Assembly (NCBI RefSeq): GCF_024397915.1
Contig: NZ_CP073347.1
Span: forward strand, 2,728,001 to 2,792,000
DNA: 64,000 nt
Reading direction: 5' to 3'
Source: Marinobacterium rhizophilum
Lineage (GTDB): Bacteria > Pseudomonadota > Gammaproteobacteria > Pseudomonadales > Balneatricaceae
Shown: piece by piece, positions 32,800-42,266 of the stretch
How positions within the stretch are numbered: position 1 is the stretch's first letter
Layout: every line of letters starts with the position of its first letter
Notes under the pieces: model-generated
The model's database searches: none
The model's input: the letters and a program-made list of their open reading frames with translations, nothing else
What the model was told of the DNA's origin: nothing
Program-made: the position numbers and the translations under genes

Positions 32800-34947
32800 T
32801 CAGCCGTAGTAGGTTGCGCCGCGCTCGGCCATCTGTTGCATCCGCGTAGTGGGCTGGTACAAAGGCCCAAGGTCGGCATACTTGGCAGCCATGGCACAGA
32901 AATTCGCCAGGCCCATCTGATCCAGGTAGTAGAGCGCACCGCCACGGAACGGCGGGAAACCAATGCCGTAAATCAGTCCCATGTCAGCATCGGCGGCCGA
33001 GGCCACGATGTTGTCTTCGAGGCAGCGCACGGTCTCGATACACAGTGGGATCATCATGCGCTCGATAATTTCCTCATCGGAAAACTCCCGCGCCGCGCCC
33101 ACAACACCGCTCAGTGCCGCGGTCACCGTCTCATCGGGAGCCTTCTTCAGCTTGCCGCGCCTATCCGGCGCATAGGCATAAAAGCCCCTGGCATTTTTCT
33201 GGCCAAAGCGCTCCAGGCTGTACAGGCGATCGATGGCATTTTCGCCTTCATGGGTCATGCGATCCGGGAAGCCCGCCGCCATCACCGCATCGGCGTGGTG
33301 TGCGGTATCTATGCCGACCACATCCAGCAGATAGGCCGGGCCCATCGGCCAGCCGAAGCCTTCCATCACCTTGTCGATGCGGCGGAAGTCGCCACCATCG
33401 CGCAACAGCAGGCTGAAACCGCCAAAATAGGGGAACAGCACCCGGTTCACCAGAAAGCCCGGGCAATCGTTGACCACGATGGGCGTCTTGCCCAGGGTCT
33501 GGGCGTAGGCCACGGTACGGGCCACGGCGGCATCCGAGGTTTTCTCGCCGCGAATCACCTCGACCAGCGGCATCTTGTGCACCGGGTTGAAGAAGTGCAT
33601 GCCGCAGAAATTTTCGGGTTTCTTCAGCGCCGTCGCCAGCTCGGTGATGGAGATGGTCGAGGTATTGGAGGCCAGAATGGCGCCGTCCTTGAGGTGCTGC
33701 TCGGTTTCCGCCAGCACGGCCTGCTTTACCTTGACGTTTTCCACCACCGCCTCGACCACCAGGTCGACATTGGCGATGTCGCCAAAGCTCAGGGTGGGAC
33801 GAATCATGGTCAGGGTTTTGGCGACGCCGGCGGCATCCAGCCGGCCGCGCTTGAGCTGGCCGCCCAGCAGCTTCGTGGCCTCATCCAGGCCCAGCTGCAG
33901 GGCTTTTTCGTTGATGTCCTTCATCAGGATCGGCACCCCGCGGGATGCCGACTGGTAGGCCACACCGCCGCCCATGATGCCGGCGCCCAGTACCGCCGCC
34001 TGCTGCACCGGCGCCGCGCCTGCGGCATGCTTGCGGCCGGTCTTCTTGACCTGCTGATCCTTCATGAACAGACCGATCAGCGCCCTGCAGACCTCGGTCT
34101 TCGCCAGCTTGGCAAAGCCCCTGGCTTCCACCGCCTGGGCGGCATCACGCGTGAGACCGGCGTGTTTCTGCATGGTTTTCAGCGCCGCCATGGGCGCCGG
34201 GTAATGGGGGCCGGCCTGGGCGCCAATCACGCCCTTGGCGGACTCAAACGCCATCATCTGTTCAACCTGGTTGAGCCTGATGGCACTCTGTTTTTCGAGC
34301 CTGCGTGCCCGGTAGTCAAACTTGCCGGCAATGCAGTTACGCAGCAGGTCGAGCCCCGCATCGCGCAGTTGCGCGGGGTCGACTACCGCATCCACTGCAC
34401 CCGCCTTGAGCGCTGCAACTGCCTTGTGCTCGGCACCGCCACAAACCCACTCGTTGGCATTGTCGACACCCAGCAGGCGCGACAGCCGCACGGTGCCGCC
34501 CCAGCCCGGATAGATGCCCAGCTTCACTTCCGGCAGGCCAACCTTGGCCACCGTGCTCGCCACCCGGTAATCAGTGGCCAGGCAAAGTTCGAAGCCGCCA
34601 CCCAGGGCCACGCCGTTGATGGCGGTCACCGTGGGGTACGGCAAATCCTCGATGCTATTGAATACCTGATTCATCTCCAGCAGGCCGGCGACAATCTCGT
34701 CTTCGCTGCGCTCGAACATCTGCGTGAATTCGGTGATATCGGCACCCACGATAAAGACGTCCTTGGCGCTGCTGAACAGTACACCCTGCACGCCGTCGCT
34801 GCCCTGCAACGCCGCCACGGCGTCGCGCAACTCGGCCAGGGTGGCCTGGTTGAACTTGTTGACCGAATCGCCCGCGAGATCAAAAACAACCTCGTAAAGA
34901 CCGTCGCCTGCGTCCCGTACGCTGACCGCCTGTCCTGCATACTGCAT
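32800..34947 (-). CDS. fadB: Fatty-acid oxidation multifunctional alpha subunit (FadB)
   Basis: This 715-residue protein has the length of gammaproteobacterial FadB. The N-terminal enoyl-CoA hydratase/isomerase domain (about 1-300) has SSAKDVFIVGADITEF and the oxyanion loop NGVALGGGFE. The central NAD-binding dehydrogenase domain (about 310-500) has AAVLGAGIMGGGVA, and the C-terminal dehydrogenase domain carries HFFNPVHKMPLVEVI. The ATG at 34947 has GGGGAGA upstream; a longer frame would add 52 atypical residues. It catalyses hydration and dehydrogenation of enoyl-CoA, with FadA completing the cycle. Confidence 0.96.
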   Translation of the reverse strand: MQYAGQAVSVRDAGDGLYEVVFDLAGDSVNKFNQATLAELRDAVAALQGSDGVQGVLFSSAKDVFIVGADITEFTQMFERSEDEIVAGLLEMNQVFNSIEDLPYPTVTAINGVALGGGFELCLATDYRVASTVAKVGLPEVKLGIYPGWGGTVRLSRLLGVDNANEWVCGGAEHKAVAALKAGAVDAVVDPAQLRDAGLDLLRNCIAGKFDYRARRLEKQSAIRLNQVEQMMAFESAKGVIGAQAGPHYPAPMAALKTMQKHAGLTRDAAQAVEARGFAKLAKTEVCRALIGLFMKDQQVKKTGRKHAAGAAPVQQAAVLGAGIMGGGVAYQSASRGVPILMKDINEKALQLGLDEATKLLGGQLKRGRLDAAGVAKTLTMIRPTLSFGDIANVDLVVEAVVENVKVKQAVLAETEQHLKDGAILASNTSTISITELATALKKPENFCGMHFFNPVHKMPLVEVIRGEKTSDAAVARTVAYAQTLGKTPIVVNDCPGFLVNRVLFPYFGGFSLLLRDGGDFRRIDKVMEGFGWPMGPAYLLDVVGIDTAHHADAVMAAGFPDRMTHEGENAIDRLYSLERFGQKNARGFYAYAPDRRGKLKKAPDETVTAALSGVVGAAREFSDEEIIERMMIPLCIETVRCLEDNIVASAADADMGLIYGIGFPPFRGGALYYLDQMGLANFCAMAAKYADLGPLYQPTTRMQQMAERGATYYG

Positions 34948-35290
34948 TCTTGTTCTCCCCGCCGGAATCTGTCCGGAGTCTATAGTCGGTCCCGCCTGAA
35001 AGCCGGGCCCAGGGTTGCAAGCTTCAAGCGTCTTGCTACTGTTGACCATAGTAGTCTGGACAGCGTTCGCAACAATGACAAAATCAGCCCGCATCACTGA
35101 CAATTTATTTCACTTTAATTTTTGTTTATATTTTTCAGCTAGTTAAAGAATCAATAAACCAAATAAACAATAACACCATGGGACAAACTGCAACCTGAGC
35201 GGTGCCCTGCGAGGCCTGAGTACAAGCGCAGACACGACAGGGCCGGCAACAATGCCGGCCCTGAAGCATAGTGGCTGTGCAGCCGCGCAT
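34948..35290. other. fadB upstream region with a dyad and a hairpin
   Basis: This 343-bp gap separates the enoyl-CoA hydratase gene from fadB. A dyad with CTACT and AGTAG arms lies at 35036-35054, about 90 bp upstream of fadB, and may be a fatty-acid regulator site. The stretch 35098-35180 is unusually AT-rich, suiting a promoter. A perfect 10-bp stem with a six-base loop lies at 35238-35263 (CAGGGCCGGC and complement), just past the hydratase stop; it lacks a T run but probably marks the end of that transcript. Confidence 0.5.
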
Positions 35291-36040
35291 TTAACCGCGC
35301 TGCATAAATGCCAGGAGCACGCTCTGGGCTTCGGCCGATTGCAGCCGCTCACGGAAGGCATCGATCTCTTCCACCAGCACCTGCTGCAGCAAATCCTGCT
35401 GGTGCGCCCGCAGCATCTGCTTGCTCTTGCGCAGCGCCTGCTGCGGCAGCGCCGCCAGGACACAGGCCCTGTCCCGCGCCCGCGCCAGCACCTGCTCTGC
35501 GCCAACCACCTCGTTGATCAGGCCGATACTGCAGCCACAGTCGGCATCAAAGGTCTCTCCCAGCACCAGCAGCTCAAACGCCTTGCGATGGCCGGCCAGC
35601 TGCGGCAGCAACAGGCTGCTGCCACCCTCCGGCACCAGGCCCAGGCGCGCGAACGGCAGCTGCAGCCGCGTGTTGTCGGCGCCATATACCAGATCACAGT
35701 GCAACAGCAGCGTGGTGCCAATGCCCACCGCATGGCCATGCACCGCCGCCAGCAGCGGTTTCTCGAGCCCGGCCAGGGTCTGCAACAGGCGCAGCGGCAC
35801 CCGGGCCGCTTCGGCGCTGGAGCCGCCGCTGACGAAATCGGCAATATCGTTGCCTGAGCAAAAGCTGTCGCCGGCGCCATTGAGCAATACCACCTTGACC
35901 GCATCATCGCGATCGGCCTGTTGCAGCAACTCGGTCAGGCTCAGGTACATCTCCCGATTCAGGGCATTTTTTTTCTGCGGCCGATTCAGGGTCAGTTCCA
36001 GCACGCCATCGACGCACTGGCGGATTATCAGTTCAGACAT
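35291..36040 (-). CDS. Enoyl-CoA hydratase/isomerase family protein
   Basis: This 249-residue crotonase-fold protein has NRPQKKNALNREM, the first oxyanion loop FCSGNDIADF and the second loop HGHAVGIGTTLLL, followed by LGLVPEGGSSLLLP, where the glutamate corresponds to the catalytic acid of isomerases and hydratases. The usual first glutamate position is not obvious, so a delta3-delta2-enoyl-CoA isomerase role is likely, helping to degrade unsaturated fatty acids. GGAGG precedes the ATG. It follows the nitronate monooxygenase-like gene by 41 bp. Confidence 0.87.
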   Translation of the reverse strand: MSELIIRQCVDGVLELTLNRPQKKNALNREMYLSLTELLQQADRDDAVKVVLLNGAGDSFCSGNDIADFVSGGSSAEAARVPLRLLQTLAGLEKPLLAAVHGHAVGIGTTLLLHCDLVYGADNTRLQLPFARLGLVPEGGSSLLLPQLAGHRKAFELLVLGETFDADCGCSIGLINEVVGAEQVLARARDRACVLAALPQQALRKSKQMLRAHQQDLLQQVLVEEIDAFRERLQSAEAQSVLLAFMQRG

Positions 36041-36081
36041 TTCATATCCTCCATCCAGACATTACAGACGGTACAGCGGGC

Positions 36082-37044
36082 TCAATCCAGGTAAGTCGTG
36101 CTGTCGGCCAGGAAGCGCTGGCCGGCCTCGACATACTCACATTTTAGACGCGCAACCAGTTCGGCCACCGTTGGCACGTCATCTATCGAGCCCACGCCCT
36201 GCCCTGCCGACCAGACCGTTTTCCAGGCCTTGGCTTCGTCGCTCAGGTCCACCGACTTGCCGGCATCGTGCTCCGAATCCAGCAGTCCCGCGGACTCCAG
36301 GCTCTGGCGCATGAAGCTGGCCGGAATGCCGGACACCTTGGGCGTATAGACGATATCGGCGGCACGGCTGCCGATGATCATGTCCTTGTAGTCGTCCGGC
36401 GCCATGCTCTCGCGGGTGTTGATAAACCGCGTGCCCATGTAACCCAGGTCCGCCCCCAGCATGCGGGCGGCGGCCAGATCCTGGCCGCTGGACAGGCTGC
36501 CGGACAGGATCACCACGCCATCGAAGAACTGGCGAATCTCGTTGACCAGCGCAAAGGGGCTCAGGGTACCCGCATGACCGCCAGCGCCACCGCAGACCGC
36601 GATCAGGCCATCCACGCCAGCGGCGGCCGCCTTCCTGGCGTGGCGCAGGTTGGTGACATCATGGAACACCAGGCCGCCATAACTGTGCACCGCATCAACT
36701 ACCTCCTTGACCGCGCCCAGCGAGGTAATCACCAGCGGCACCCGGTGCTTTACACAGAGCATCAGGTCCGCCTTGAGACGCGGATTGGTGGGGTGCACGA
36801 TCAGGTTGACGCCAAAGGGTGCTGCCGCCACAGCCGTGGTCTGCACCTGATCCTGCAGCGCGGCATTGATTTCCTCCAGCCACTGTTCGAAACCCTCGCT
36901 GCTGCGCTGGTTCAGCGCCGGGAAGGTACCGATCACGCCGGCCTTGCAGGTTTCGATCACCAGTTGCGGCCCAGACACCAGGAACATCGGCGCGGCAATC
37001 AGCGGCAGGCGAAGCCGCCCGCGAAAGGATTCGGGTAAACTCAT
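36082..37044 (-). CDS. Nitronate monooxygenase family flavoprotein
   Basis: This 320-residue FMN TIM-barrel protein of the 2-nitropropane dioxygenase/NMO family has LPLIAAPMFLVSGPQLV at the start, the glycine-rich GGAGGHAG with the catalytic histidine region, and GADLGYMGTRFINT for phosphate binding. Members oxidise alkyl nitronates such as propionate-3-nitronate, or act as enoyl reductases in lipid metabolism. The fatty-acid oxidation context favours a lipid-related or detoxifying role. GGAGA is placed 8 bases before the ATG. Substrate is not proven by sequence. Confidence 0.86.
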   Translation of the reverse strand: MSLPESFRGRLRLPLIAAPMFLVSGPQLVIETCKAGVIGTFPALNQRSSEGFEQWLEEINAALQDQVQTTAVAAAPFGVNLIVHPTNPRLKADLMLCVKHRVPLVITSLGAVKEVVDAVHSYGGLVFHDVTNLRHARKAAAAGVDGLIAVCGGAGGHAGTLSPFALVNEIRQFFDGVVILSGSLSSGQDLAAARMLGADLGYMGTRFINTRESMAPDDYKDMIIGSRAADIVYTPKVSGIPASFMRQSLESAGLLDSEHDAGKSVDLSDEAKAWKTVWSAGQGVGSIDDVPTVAELVARLKCEYVEAGQRFLADSTTYLD

Positions 37045-37175
37045 GCTGTTCTCCAGTCTTTATAGTAACCCTTGGGCGAATGGATGAAGCGAGGACGCTT
37101 CATCATGGGCCCCAGGGCAATGCGCGCCCCACACAAACCGGCACGTCCACGCACCTGTGCCTGTTGTTGTGGGGT

Positions 37176-37212
37176 GGCGGGCAAACAGGCAGGGGCGCTG
37201 TGTTTGCCCGCC
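37176..37212. terminator. Hairpin between the DUF2889 and NMO genes
   Basis: A perfect 12-bp stem (GGCGGGCAAACA and TGTTTGCCCGCC) with a 13-base loop lies 60 bp past the DUF2889 stop on the minus strand. There is no T run, so it may only slow transcription or protect mRNA ends. Confidence 0.4.
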
Positions 37213-37271
37213 AGTTCGAAAGGTTCGAAAGTTGAGTCGCCCGCCCCACCGGGCCGGACGTCCGGTGGAAA

Positions 37272-37826
37272 TCAGGAAGACGGAGGCTCAGGGGTATAGA
37301 ATTCCGGCAACACCCGCTTCACCACCTCGGAATTCTGCGCCCAGGTGTGGCAGGTATTGAGAATCGCACCACGGCGCTCCTTTTTTGCATCCGTGTTCGT
37401 GGCCGGCCATAGCGTCTGTATCGCCGTGGTCGCCAGCGGTTGCAGCAGCTCGTTCAGATGGGTACATCCCTTGACGCCACCCACCAGTTCGCGGGTCTGG
37501 CGCAGCCAGCCAGGACCGATGCGGGTGCCCTCGATACGCTTGAAGACACCGACGATACCGGCACACATGCGCGCAGGCGCCGCATCAATGGCGCACTCCA
37601 CCTGGTGGATCAGGAAGTCCTGATCGATGGTCAGGCGCATGCTGATATCATGAAAGGTTTCGCCGGCAGCCACATAGCCACCGCGTTCTTCATTGTCGAC
37701 ATCGCAGGTCTTGATATCCGTCATGCGACCCTCGATATCCCAGAGGCCATCGTCGCGCAGGAACCCCACGCAATTGACGACTCGATGGTGCTGCTGGGTA
37801 CGACGCGCGGGTTTGGGTAAGGGCAT
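37272..37826 (-). CDS. DUF2889 domain protein
   Basis: This 184-residue protein has the family opening RRVVNCVGFLRDDGLWDIEG-like pattern (here VNCVGFLRDDGLWDIEGRM), then ERGGYVAAGETFHDISMRL and a CXH-rich second half (VKGCTHLNELLQPLATT). The function of the family is unknown. It is often found beside lipid or aromatic degradation genes, and here it starts 24 bp after fadD on the same strand, with GGAG before the ATG. No signal peptide or membrane segment is seen, so it is cytoplasmic. A CoA-thioester role is only inferred from neighbours. Confidence 0.8.
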   Translation of the reverse strand: MPLPKPARRTQQHHRVVNCVGFLRDDGLWDIEGRMTDIKTCDVDNEERGGYVAAGETFHDISMRLTIDQDFLIHQVECAIDAAPARMCAGIVGVFKRIEGTRIGPGWLRQTRELVGGVKGCTHLNELLQPLATTAIQTLWPATNTDAKKERRGAILNTCHTWAQNSEVVKRVLPEFYTPEPPSS

Positions 37827-37849
37827 AGACGCTTGCTCCGATCCTTGAT

Positions 37850-39514
37850 TCAGGCCACTTCGGCGCCCTGATCCGCATCTTTGAGCTTGCGGCGCAGGAC
37901 CTTGCCGATATTTGATTTGGGCAGATCATGGGTAAAGATGATCTCCCGCGGAATTTTGTAGGCGGTCAGGCGCTCCTTGCACCAGGCCTGGATGTCCGTG
38001 TCCGCCAGGGTCTCATTGCGGCTCACCACAAACAGACGCACGGCTTCTCCGGTATGTTCATTGGCGACCCCCACAGCGGCGCACTCCACCACGTCCGGGT
38101 GAGACGTCACCACATCTTCGATTTCATTGGGATAAACATTGAAGCCCGAGACGATAATCAGGTCCTTGGCACGATCAACAATGCGCAGATAGCCGTCGGC
38201 CTCCTGCACCGCCACATCGCCGGTGCGAAAATAACCGTCGTCGGTAAATGCCGCGGCGGTTTCTTTCTCGCGCTGCCAGTACCCCACCATCACCTGGGGT
38301 CCACGCACACAGAGCTCCCCGGCATCCCCCGGCGCCACGTCGGTACCCTCTGGCGTGACTATGCGCACCTCGGTTTGCGGCAATGGCTTGCCGATGGTGC
38401 CCACCCGCACACCATGGGGCGGGTTGATCGCCACCGCCGGCGAGGTTTCGGTCAAGCCGTAGCCTTCCATGATTTCGCAGCCGGTCACCCCCTGCCACTG
38501 GTCGGCGGCATCATGGGTCAGGGCCATGCCACCGGAGATGGTGATCTTGAGCGGGCTGAAATCCAGCTGGCGAAAGTCCTCCCGGTTGCACAGCGCCACA
38601 AACAGCGTATTGAGGCCGATAAAACAGCTGACGTCCCAGCGCTTGAGTTCGCTGACAAAGGCATCCATATCCCGCGGGTTGGGGATCAGCACCGTATGGC
38701 CACCGGTTTCCATCACGATCAGCGAAATGGTAAAGGCGTAAATATGATAGAGCGGCAGGGGTGCCACCGTGGTCTGGCTCCAGTGCCCCTCCACCTGGCT
38801 GATCAGCTTGCAACCCTGCAGCATGTTGGACACCAGGTTGCCATGGCTGAGCACCGCCCCCTTGGCCAGCCCCGTGGTACCGCCGGTATATTGCAGTACC
38901 GCAGGGTCGCCGGTTGCACAGTCGACGGCGCTGGGCTTGAGACCCAGTCCCGCCTCCAGCGCATCGCGCAGGCAGACAGCGCCTGGCAGCGAATAAGGCG
39001 GTTCCAGTTTCTTGATGTACTTGATCGCGGCATTGAGCAGGGTGCGCTTCACGAAGCCGTGCAGATCACCGATCTGGGTGACGAACACCTGGCTTATATC
39101 GGTATTGCCGATAATTTTCTCGGCCTTGTGCGCCATGCTCTTGTGGATCACCAGCGCCCTGGCGCCGGAGTCCCGAAACTGGTGTTCCATCTCCCGCGGG
39201 GTGTAAAGCGGGTTGGTATTGACCACCACCAGCCCGGCCCGCAGGGCGCCAAAGAGCACCACCGGGTACTGAATCAGGTTGGGCAGCTGCACGGCGATGC
39301 GATCACCGGGCTTGAGGTCGGTGTTGCGCTGCAGGTAAACCGCAAAAGCATCCGCCAGGCGATCCAGCTCGGCGTAGCTCAGTGTACGACCAAAACTGGT
39401 AAAGGCCGGACGATCCGGGTATTCGCGACAGCTATGCGCCACGACGTCCAGCACCGTGCGGTGATGCTGTGGATTGAGCTGTTGCGGAATTGAATGCCCT
39501 CTAGCCTGAGCCAT
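37850..39514 (-). CDS. fadD: Long-chain acyl-CoA synthetase (FadD-like)
   Basis: This 554-residue ANL-superfamily enzyme has the AMP-binding P-loop YTGGTTGLAKGA, the GYGLTETSP motif, YFRTGDVAVQEADGYLRIVDR, and the C-terminal catalytic lysine segment LPKSNIGKVLRRKL. It activates fatty acids with ATP and CoA for beta-oxidation. AGGGAC sits close to the ATG. The MITE copy at 39548-39690 ends just 33 bp upstream, so it lies in the promoter or leader region and may affect expression. It begins the fadD-DUF2889-NMO-hydratase run. Confidence 0.93.
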   Translation of the reverse strand: MAQARGHSIPQQLNPQHHRTVLDVVAHSCREYPDRPAFTSFGRTLSYAELDRLADAFAVYLQRNTDLKPGDRIAVQLPNLIQYPVVLFGALRAGLVVVNTNPLYTPREMEHQFRDSGARALVIHKSMAHKAEKIIGNTDISQVFVTQIGDLHGFVKRTLLNAAIKYIKKLEPPYSLPGAVCLRDALEAGLGLKPSAVDCATGDPAVLQYTGGTTGLAKGAVLSHGNLVSNMLQGCKLISQVEGHWSQTTVAPLPLYHIYAFTISLIVMETGGHTVLIPNPRDMDAFVSELKRWDVSCFIGLNTLFVALCNREDFRQLDFSPLKITISGGMALTHDAADQWQGVTGCEIMEGYGLTETSPAVAINPPHGVRVGTIGKPLPQTEVRIVTPEGTDVAPGDAGELCVRGPQVMVGYWQREKETAAAFTDDGYFRTGDVAVQEADGYLRIVDRAKDLIIVSGFNVYPNEIEDVVTSHPDVVECAAVGVANEHTGEAVRLFVVSRNETLADTDIQAWCKERLTAYKIPREIIFTHDLPKSNIGKVLRRKLKDADQGAEVA

Positions 39515-39547
39515 GCCATTGTCCCTTAAATGTTATTGTTATCTTTC

Positions 39548-39690
39548 GGGCACCTCGAAAAACCTACTGCGCGACTCATATGCTGCGTTGCGCGGTGCTC
39601 GGAATCCTCATGTATACCCCATACACTGCGGTTCCTGCGCGCCGTGCGCCTTGCCTCTAAGCCTGCTCGTTACGGTTTTTCGAGGTGCCC
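39548..39690. mobile_element. MITE-like element, copy B (143 bp)
   Basis: Perfect 17-bp terminal inverted repeats, GGGCACCTCGAAAAACC, bound the element, and TTTC flanks both sides (39544-39547 and 39691-39694) as a 4-bp target duplication. It is in the opposite orientation to copy A and lacks that copy's extra 15 bases. It inserted between the SCP2-domain gene and fadD. Confidence 0.88.
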
Positions 39691-39761
39691 TTTCGTTGTA
39701 CTGTCCCGAGTGTAGGCCATACACCGGCAGACCAGACAGCCTGCGCGGCAGATAACGCCGG

Positions 39762-40079
39762 TCAGCCCGGCGGAAACAGGGTCGCCAGCTGGGTCGCGAC
39801 CATGATGTCGCCGTCGGCGCGAACCCGTCCCCCCATAAAGGCGCTCATGCCATCCAGCTCACCGCTCATGATCTCGCCAAGGGTCTGGCTGTCCAGGGAC
39901 AGTATGACGGTCGGCGCATCGCTTTCGCCCTCGGATACGGTACAACGCCCGTCGGCAACGGTCACGAACCAGGGACCGCCATCATCCAGCCGGTACTGGA
40001 ATACCGCCTCCACGCCCGCTGCCGCCGTGGCATCGAATTGCTGCTCCATTGTGGAAAAAAGTGCGTTTATGTCGGTCAT
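39762..40079 (-). CDS. SCP2 sterol-binding domain protein
   Basis: This 105-residue single-domain protein shows the SCP2 fold: an N-terminal helix, FQYRLDDGGPWFVTV, then DAPTVILSLDSQTLGEIMSGELDGMSAF and a closing GRVRADGDIMVATQL. Such proteins bind fatty acyl-CoA or other lipids in a hydrophobic pocket. It follows the acyl-CoA dehydrogenase gene by 104 bp and probably belongs to the same transcript. The ATG at 40079 has GGAGA upstream. It may carry acyl chains between the dehydrogenase and the rest of the beta-oxidation set. Confidence 0.87.
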   Translation of the reverse strand: MTDINALFSTMEQQFDATAAAGVEAVFQYRLDDGGPWFVTVADGRCTVSEGESDAPTVILSLDSQTLGEIMSGELDGMSAFMGGRVRADGDIMVATQLATLFPPG

Positions 40080-40183
40080 GCTAAGGGTCTCCGGATCTGG
40101 GTTCGGCCTGCGGCAACGCCTGGCTCGCAGTTTCAGTAGCCGGGACACCAGAGCGCGCCCGGGCTTGTATTTTAGTAGCCACA

Positions 40184-41983
40184 TCAGAAAGCAAAGTGCT
40201 CGGTATCCATTGACATCAGATTGTCGGCCCCCGACAGCATGGTGATGCTGAGGCTGCGGGTGCGTGGCAACAGGCGTTCAAAGTAAAAACGTGCGCATTG
40301 CAGCTTGGCTTCGTAGAAGGCGGTCTCGGTCGTGCCCCTGGCCAGCCCGGCCTGTGCCACCTGGGCCATGCGCGCCCAGAAGTAACCCAGCACAACGTAG
40401 CCCGAGTACATCAGATAATCTACCGCCGCGGCGCCCACCTCTTCGCGGTCCTGCATGGCTTTCATGCCGATCTTCATGGTGAGCTCGCCCCATTCACGGT
40501 TCAGCTCCACCAGTGGCGCCACAAAGGGCTGCATGGCAGCGTCGCCATCCTGCGCCTGGCAGAATTTGTGCAGTATTTTGGTGAAGCCCTTGAGGGCTTC
40601 ACCCTGGGTCATCAGCACCTTGCGGCCCAGCAGATCCAGCGCCTGGATCTGGGTCGTCCCCTCGTACAGCATGGAAATGCGGCTGTCGCGCACGTTTTGC
40701 TCCATGCCCCACTCGGCGATATAGCCGTGGCCGCCATACACCTGCATGGCATGGTTGGCAGATTCGTAGCCGGCTTCGGTCAGAAACGCCTTGGCAATGG
40801 GCGTCAGGAAGGCCAGCTGCGCATCGGCGGCGGAACGATCTTCCCCGGTGGCGCCCTGCTTGACGCGATCGACCAGCTGGGCGCAGTAATAGATCAGCGC
40901 GCGGCCGCCTTCGGCAAAGGCCTTCTGCGTCAGCAGCATGTTGCGCACCGCCGGATGCACAATAATCGGATCGGCGGCGCCCTGCGGATTCTTGTGGCCC
41001 GACAGCGCCCGCATCTGCAGGCGGTCGCGGGCATAGCTCAGCGAGTTCTGGAACCCCCACTCGGCATGGGCCAGGCCCTGCAAGGCCGTGCCCAGACGCG
41101 CCGTGTTCATGAAGGTGAACATGCAGTTCAGGCCCTTGTTGGCAGGGCCGATCAGGTAGCCGGTGGCACCATCGAAGTTCATCACGCAGGTGGCGTTGCC
41201 GTGAATGCCCATCTTGTGTTCCAGCGAACCGCACTCCAAGGCGTTGCGCTCACCGATGCCGCCCGCTGCATCCGGCAGGAACTTGGGCACGATAAACAGC
41301 GAAATGCCCTTGGTGCCCTGTGGCGCGTCCGGCAGACGCGCCAGCACGATATGGACGATATTCTCGGCCATGTCGTGCTCACCGGCGGATATAAAAATCT
41401 TGGTGCCGCTGATGCGGTAGCTGCCATCGGCGGCCGGCTCAGCCCTGGTGCGCAGAAGCCCGAGATCCGTGCCGCAGTGGGATTCGGTCAGGCACATGGT
41501 GCCGGTCCATTCGCCACTCACCAGCCTGGTCAGGTACTGCTGTTTCTGCTCGTCGGTACCGTGGGCTTCCAGGGTGTTCATGGCGCCGTGGCTGAGACCG
41601 GGATACATGCTCCAGGCCCAGTTGGCGGTACCGACCATTTCATTGATCACGATGCCGATGGATTCCGGTAACCCCTGACCGCCCCATTGCGGATCATGGG
41701 CCAGTGACGACCAGCCACCTTCGATAAACTGGCTATAGGCCTGCTTGAAGCCCTCCGGCGTGATGACCTCGCCCGCCTCCAGCCGGCAGCCCTGGCGATC
41801 GCCGACGCTGTTCAGGGGGGCCAGTACACGCTCGGAAAACTTGGCGCCTTCCTCGATGATGGCCTCGATCATGTCCGGCGTCGCATCATCGGCACCGTTC
41901 AGCGCCCGGTAGTGCGCATCCGCATCCAGCAATTCGTTCAGCACAAAGTGCATCTCGCGTCGCGGGGCTTTGTACTCTGGCAT
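40184..41983 (-). CDS. Acyl-CoA dehydrogenase, long form (FadE/DmdC-like)
   Basis: This 599-residue enzyme starts MPEYKAPRREMHFVLNELL, typical of the long acyl-CoA dehydrogenases. Core motifs are CLTESHCGTDLG (FAD and substrate), ISGTKIFISAGEHD, and QVYGGHGYIAEWGMEQ near the C-terminal half; the extra C-terminal domain follows. The family covers FadE-type fatty acyl enzymes and DmdC, which oxidises 3-methylmercaptopropionyl-CoA from DMSP. The fatty-acid genes downstream favour the first role. No dmdA, dmdB or dmdD is nearby. GAGGACA precedes the ATG. It makes the first oxidative step of beta-oxidation. Confidence 0.9.
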   Translation of the reverse strand: MPEYKAPRREMHFVLNELLDADAHYRALNGADDATPDMIEAIIEEGAKFSERVLAPLNSVGDRQGCRLEAGEVITPEGFKQAYSQFIEGGWSSLAHDPQWGGQGLPESIGIVINEMVGTANWAWSMYPGLSHGAMNTLEAHGTDEQKQQYLTRLVSGEWTGTMCLTESHCGTDLGLLRTRAEPAADGSYRISGTKIFISAGEHDMAENIVHIVLARLPDAPQGTKGISLFIVPKFLPDAAGGIGERNALECGSLEHKMGIHGNATCVMNFDGATGYLIGPANKGLNCMFTFMNTARLGTALQGLAHAEWGFQNSLSYARDRLQMRALSGHKNPQGAADPIIVHPAVRNMLLTQKAFAEGGRALIYYCAQLVDRVKQGATGEDRSAADAQLAFLTPIAKAFLTEAGYESANHAMQVYGGHGYIAEWGMEQNVRDSRISMLYEGTTQIQALDLLGRKVLMTQGEALKGFTKILHKFCQAQDGDAAMQPFVAPLVELNREWGELTMKIGMKAMQDREEVGAAAVDYLMYSGYVVLGYFWARMAQVAQAGLARGTTETAFYEAKLQCARFYFERLLPRTRSLSITMLSGADNLMSMDTEHFAF

Positions 41984-42198
41984 GATTCTGTCCTCAACTG
42001 GGTCATCGCAGGCATCCGGCTGGCGGCTACCTGACGCTCTCGTTATTCTGTAGTCCAAAGGATCACCGAATTCGCCGCACCGACCAATAACAAATGCCCT
42101 CAGTTTTTGTGACAAAAATTACCAAACCGCCAAAAAGCCAGTACCAACCGCCCTCACAGGCCTCTAAAACAAATAACATTTACGGTCAGAACGACAAT

Positions 42199-42224
42199 AA
42201 AAAGCCCGTACACAGGGCACGGGC
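42199..42224 (-). terminator. Terminator of the universal stress protein gene
   Basis: GCCCGT and ACGGGC arms with a nine-base loop are followed on the minus strand by a run of T with one interruption (AAAAA on the plus side). It lies 43 bp past the usp stop. The rest of 41984-42266 shows no gene and should hold the acyl-CoA dehydrogenase promoter. Confidence 0.7.
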
Positions 42225-42266
42225 GCAGCGTTTTACCACGGCATCGACAGGCTTTGGGAACAACCC

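Noticed and set aside
32389..35100. A 903-codon plus-strand frame opposite fadB
   Set aside because: High GC content leaves long open antisense frames. fadB on the minus strand has full domain motifs; the antisense product does not.
39513..39755. Short frame containing NPHVYPIHCGSCAPCALPL, also at 8112-8269
   Set aside because: It is the translated interior of the MITE-like element and recurs in both copies; there is no sign of a protein.
40184..41983. Calling the long acyl-CoA dehydrogenase DmdC
   Set aside because: Length and C-terminal domain fit DmdC, but no other dmd gene is present and the neighbours are fatty-acid genes.
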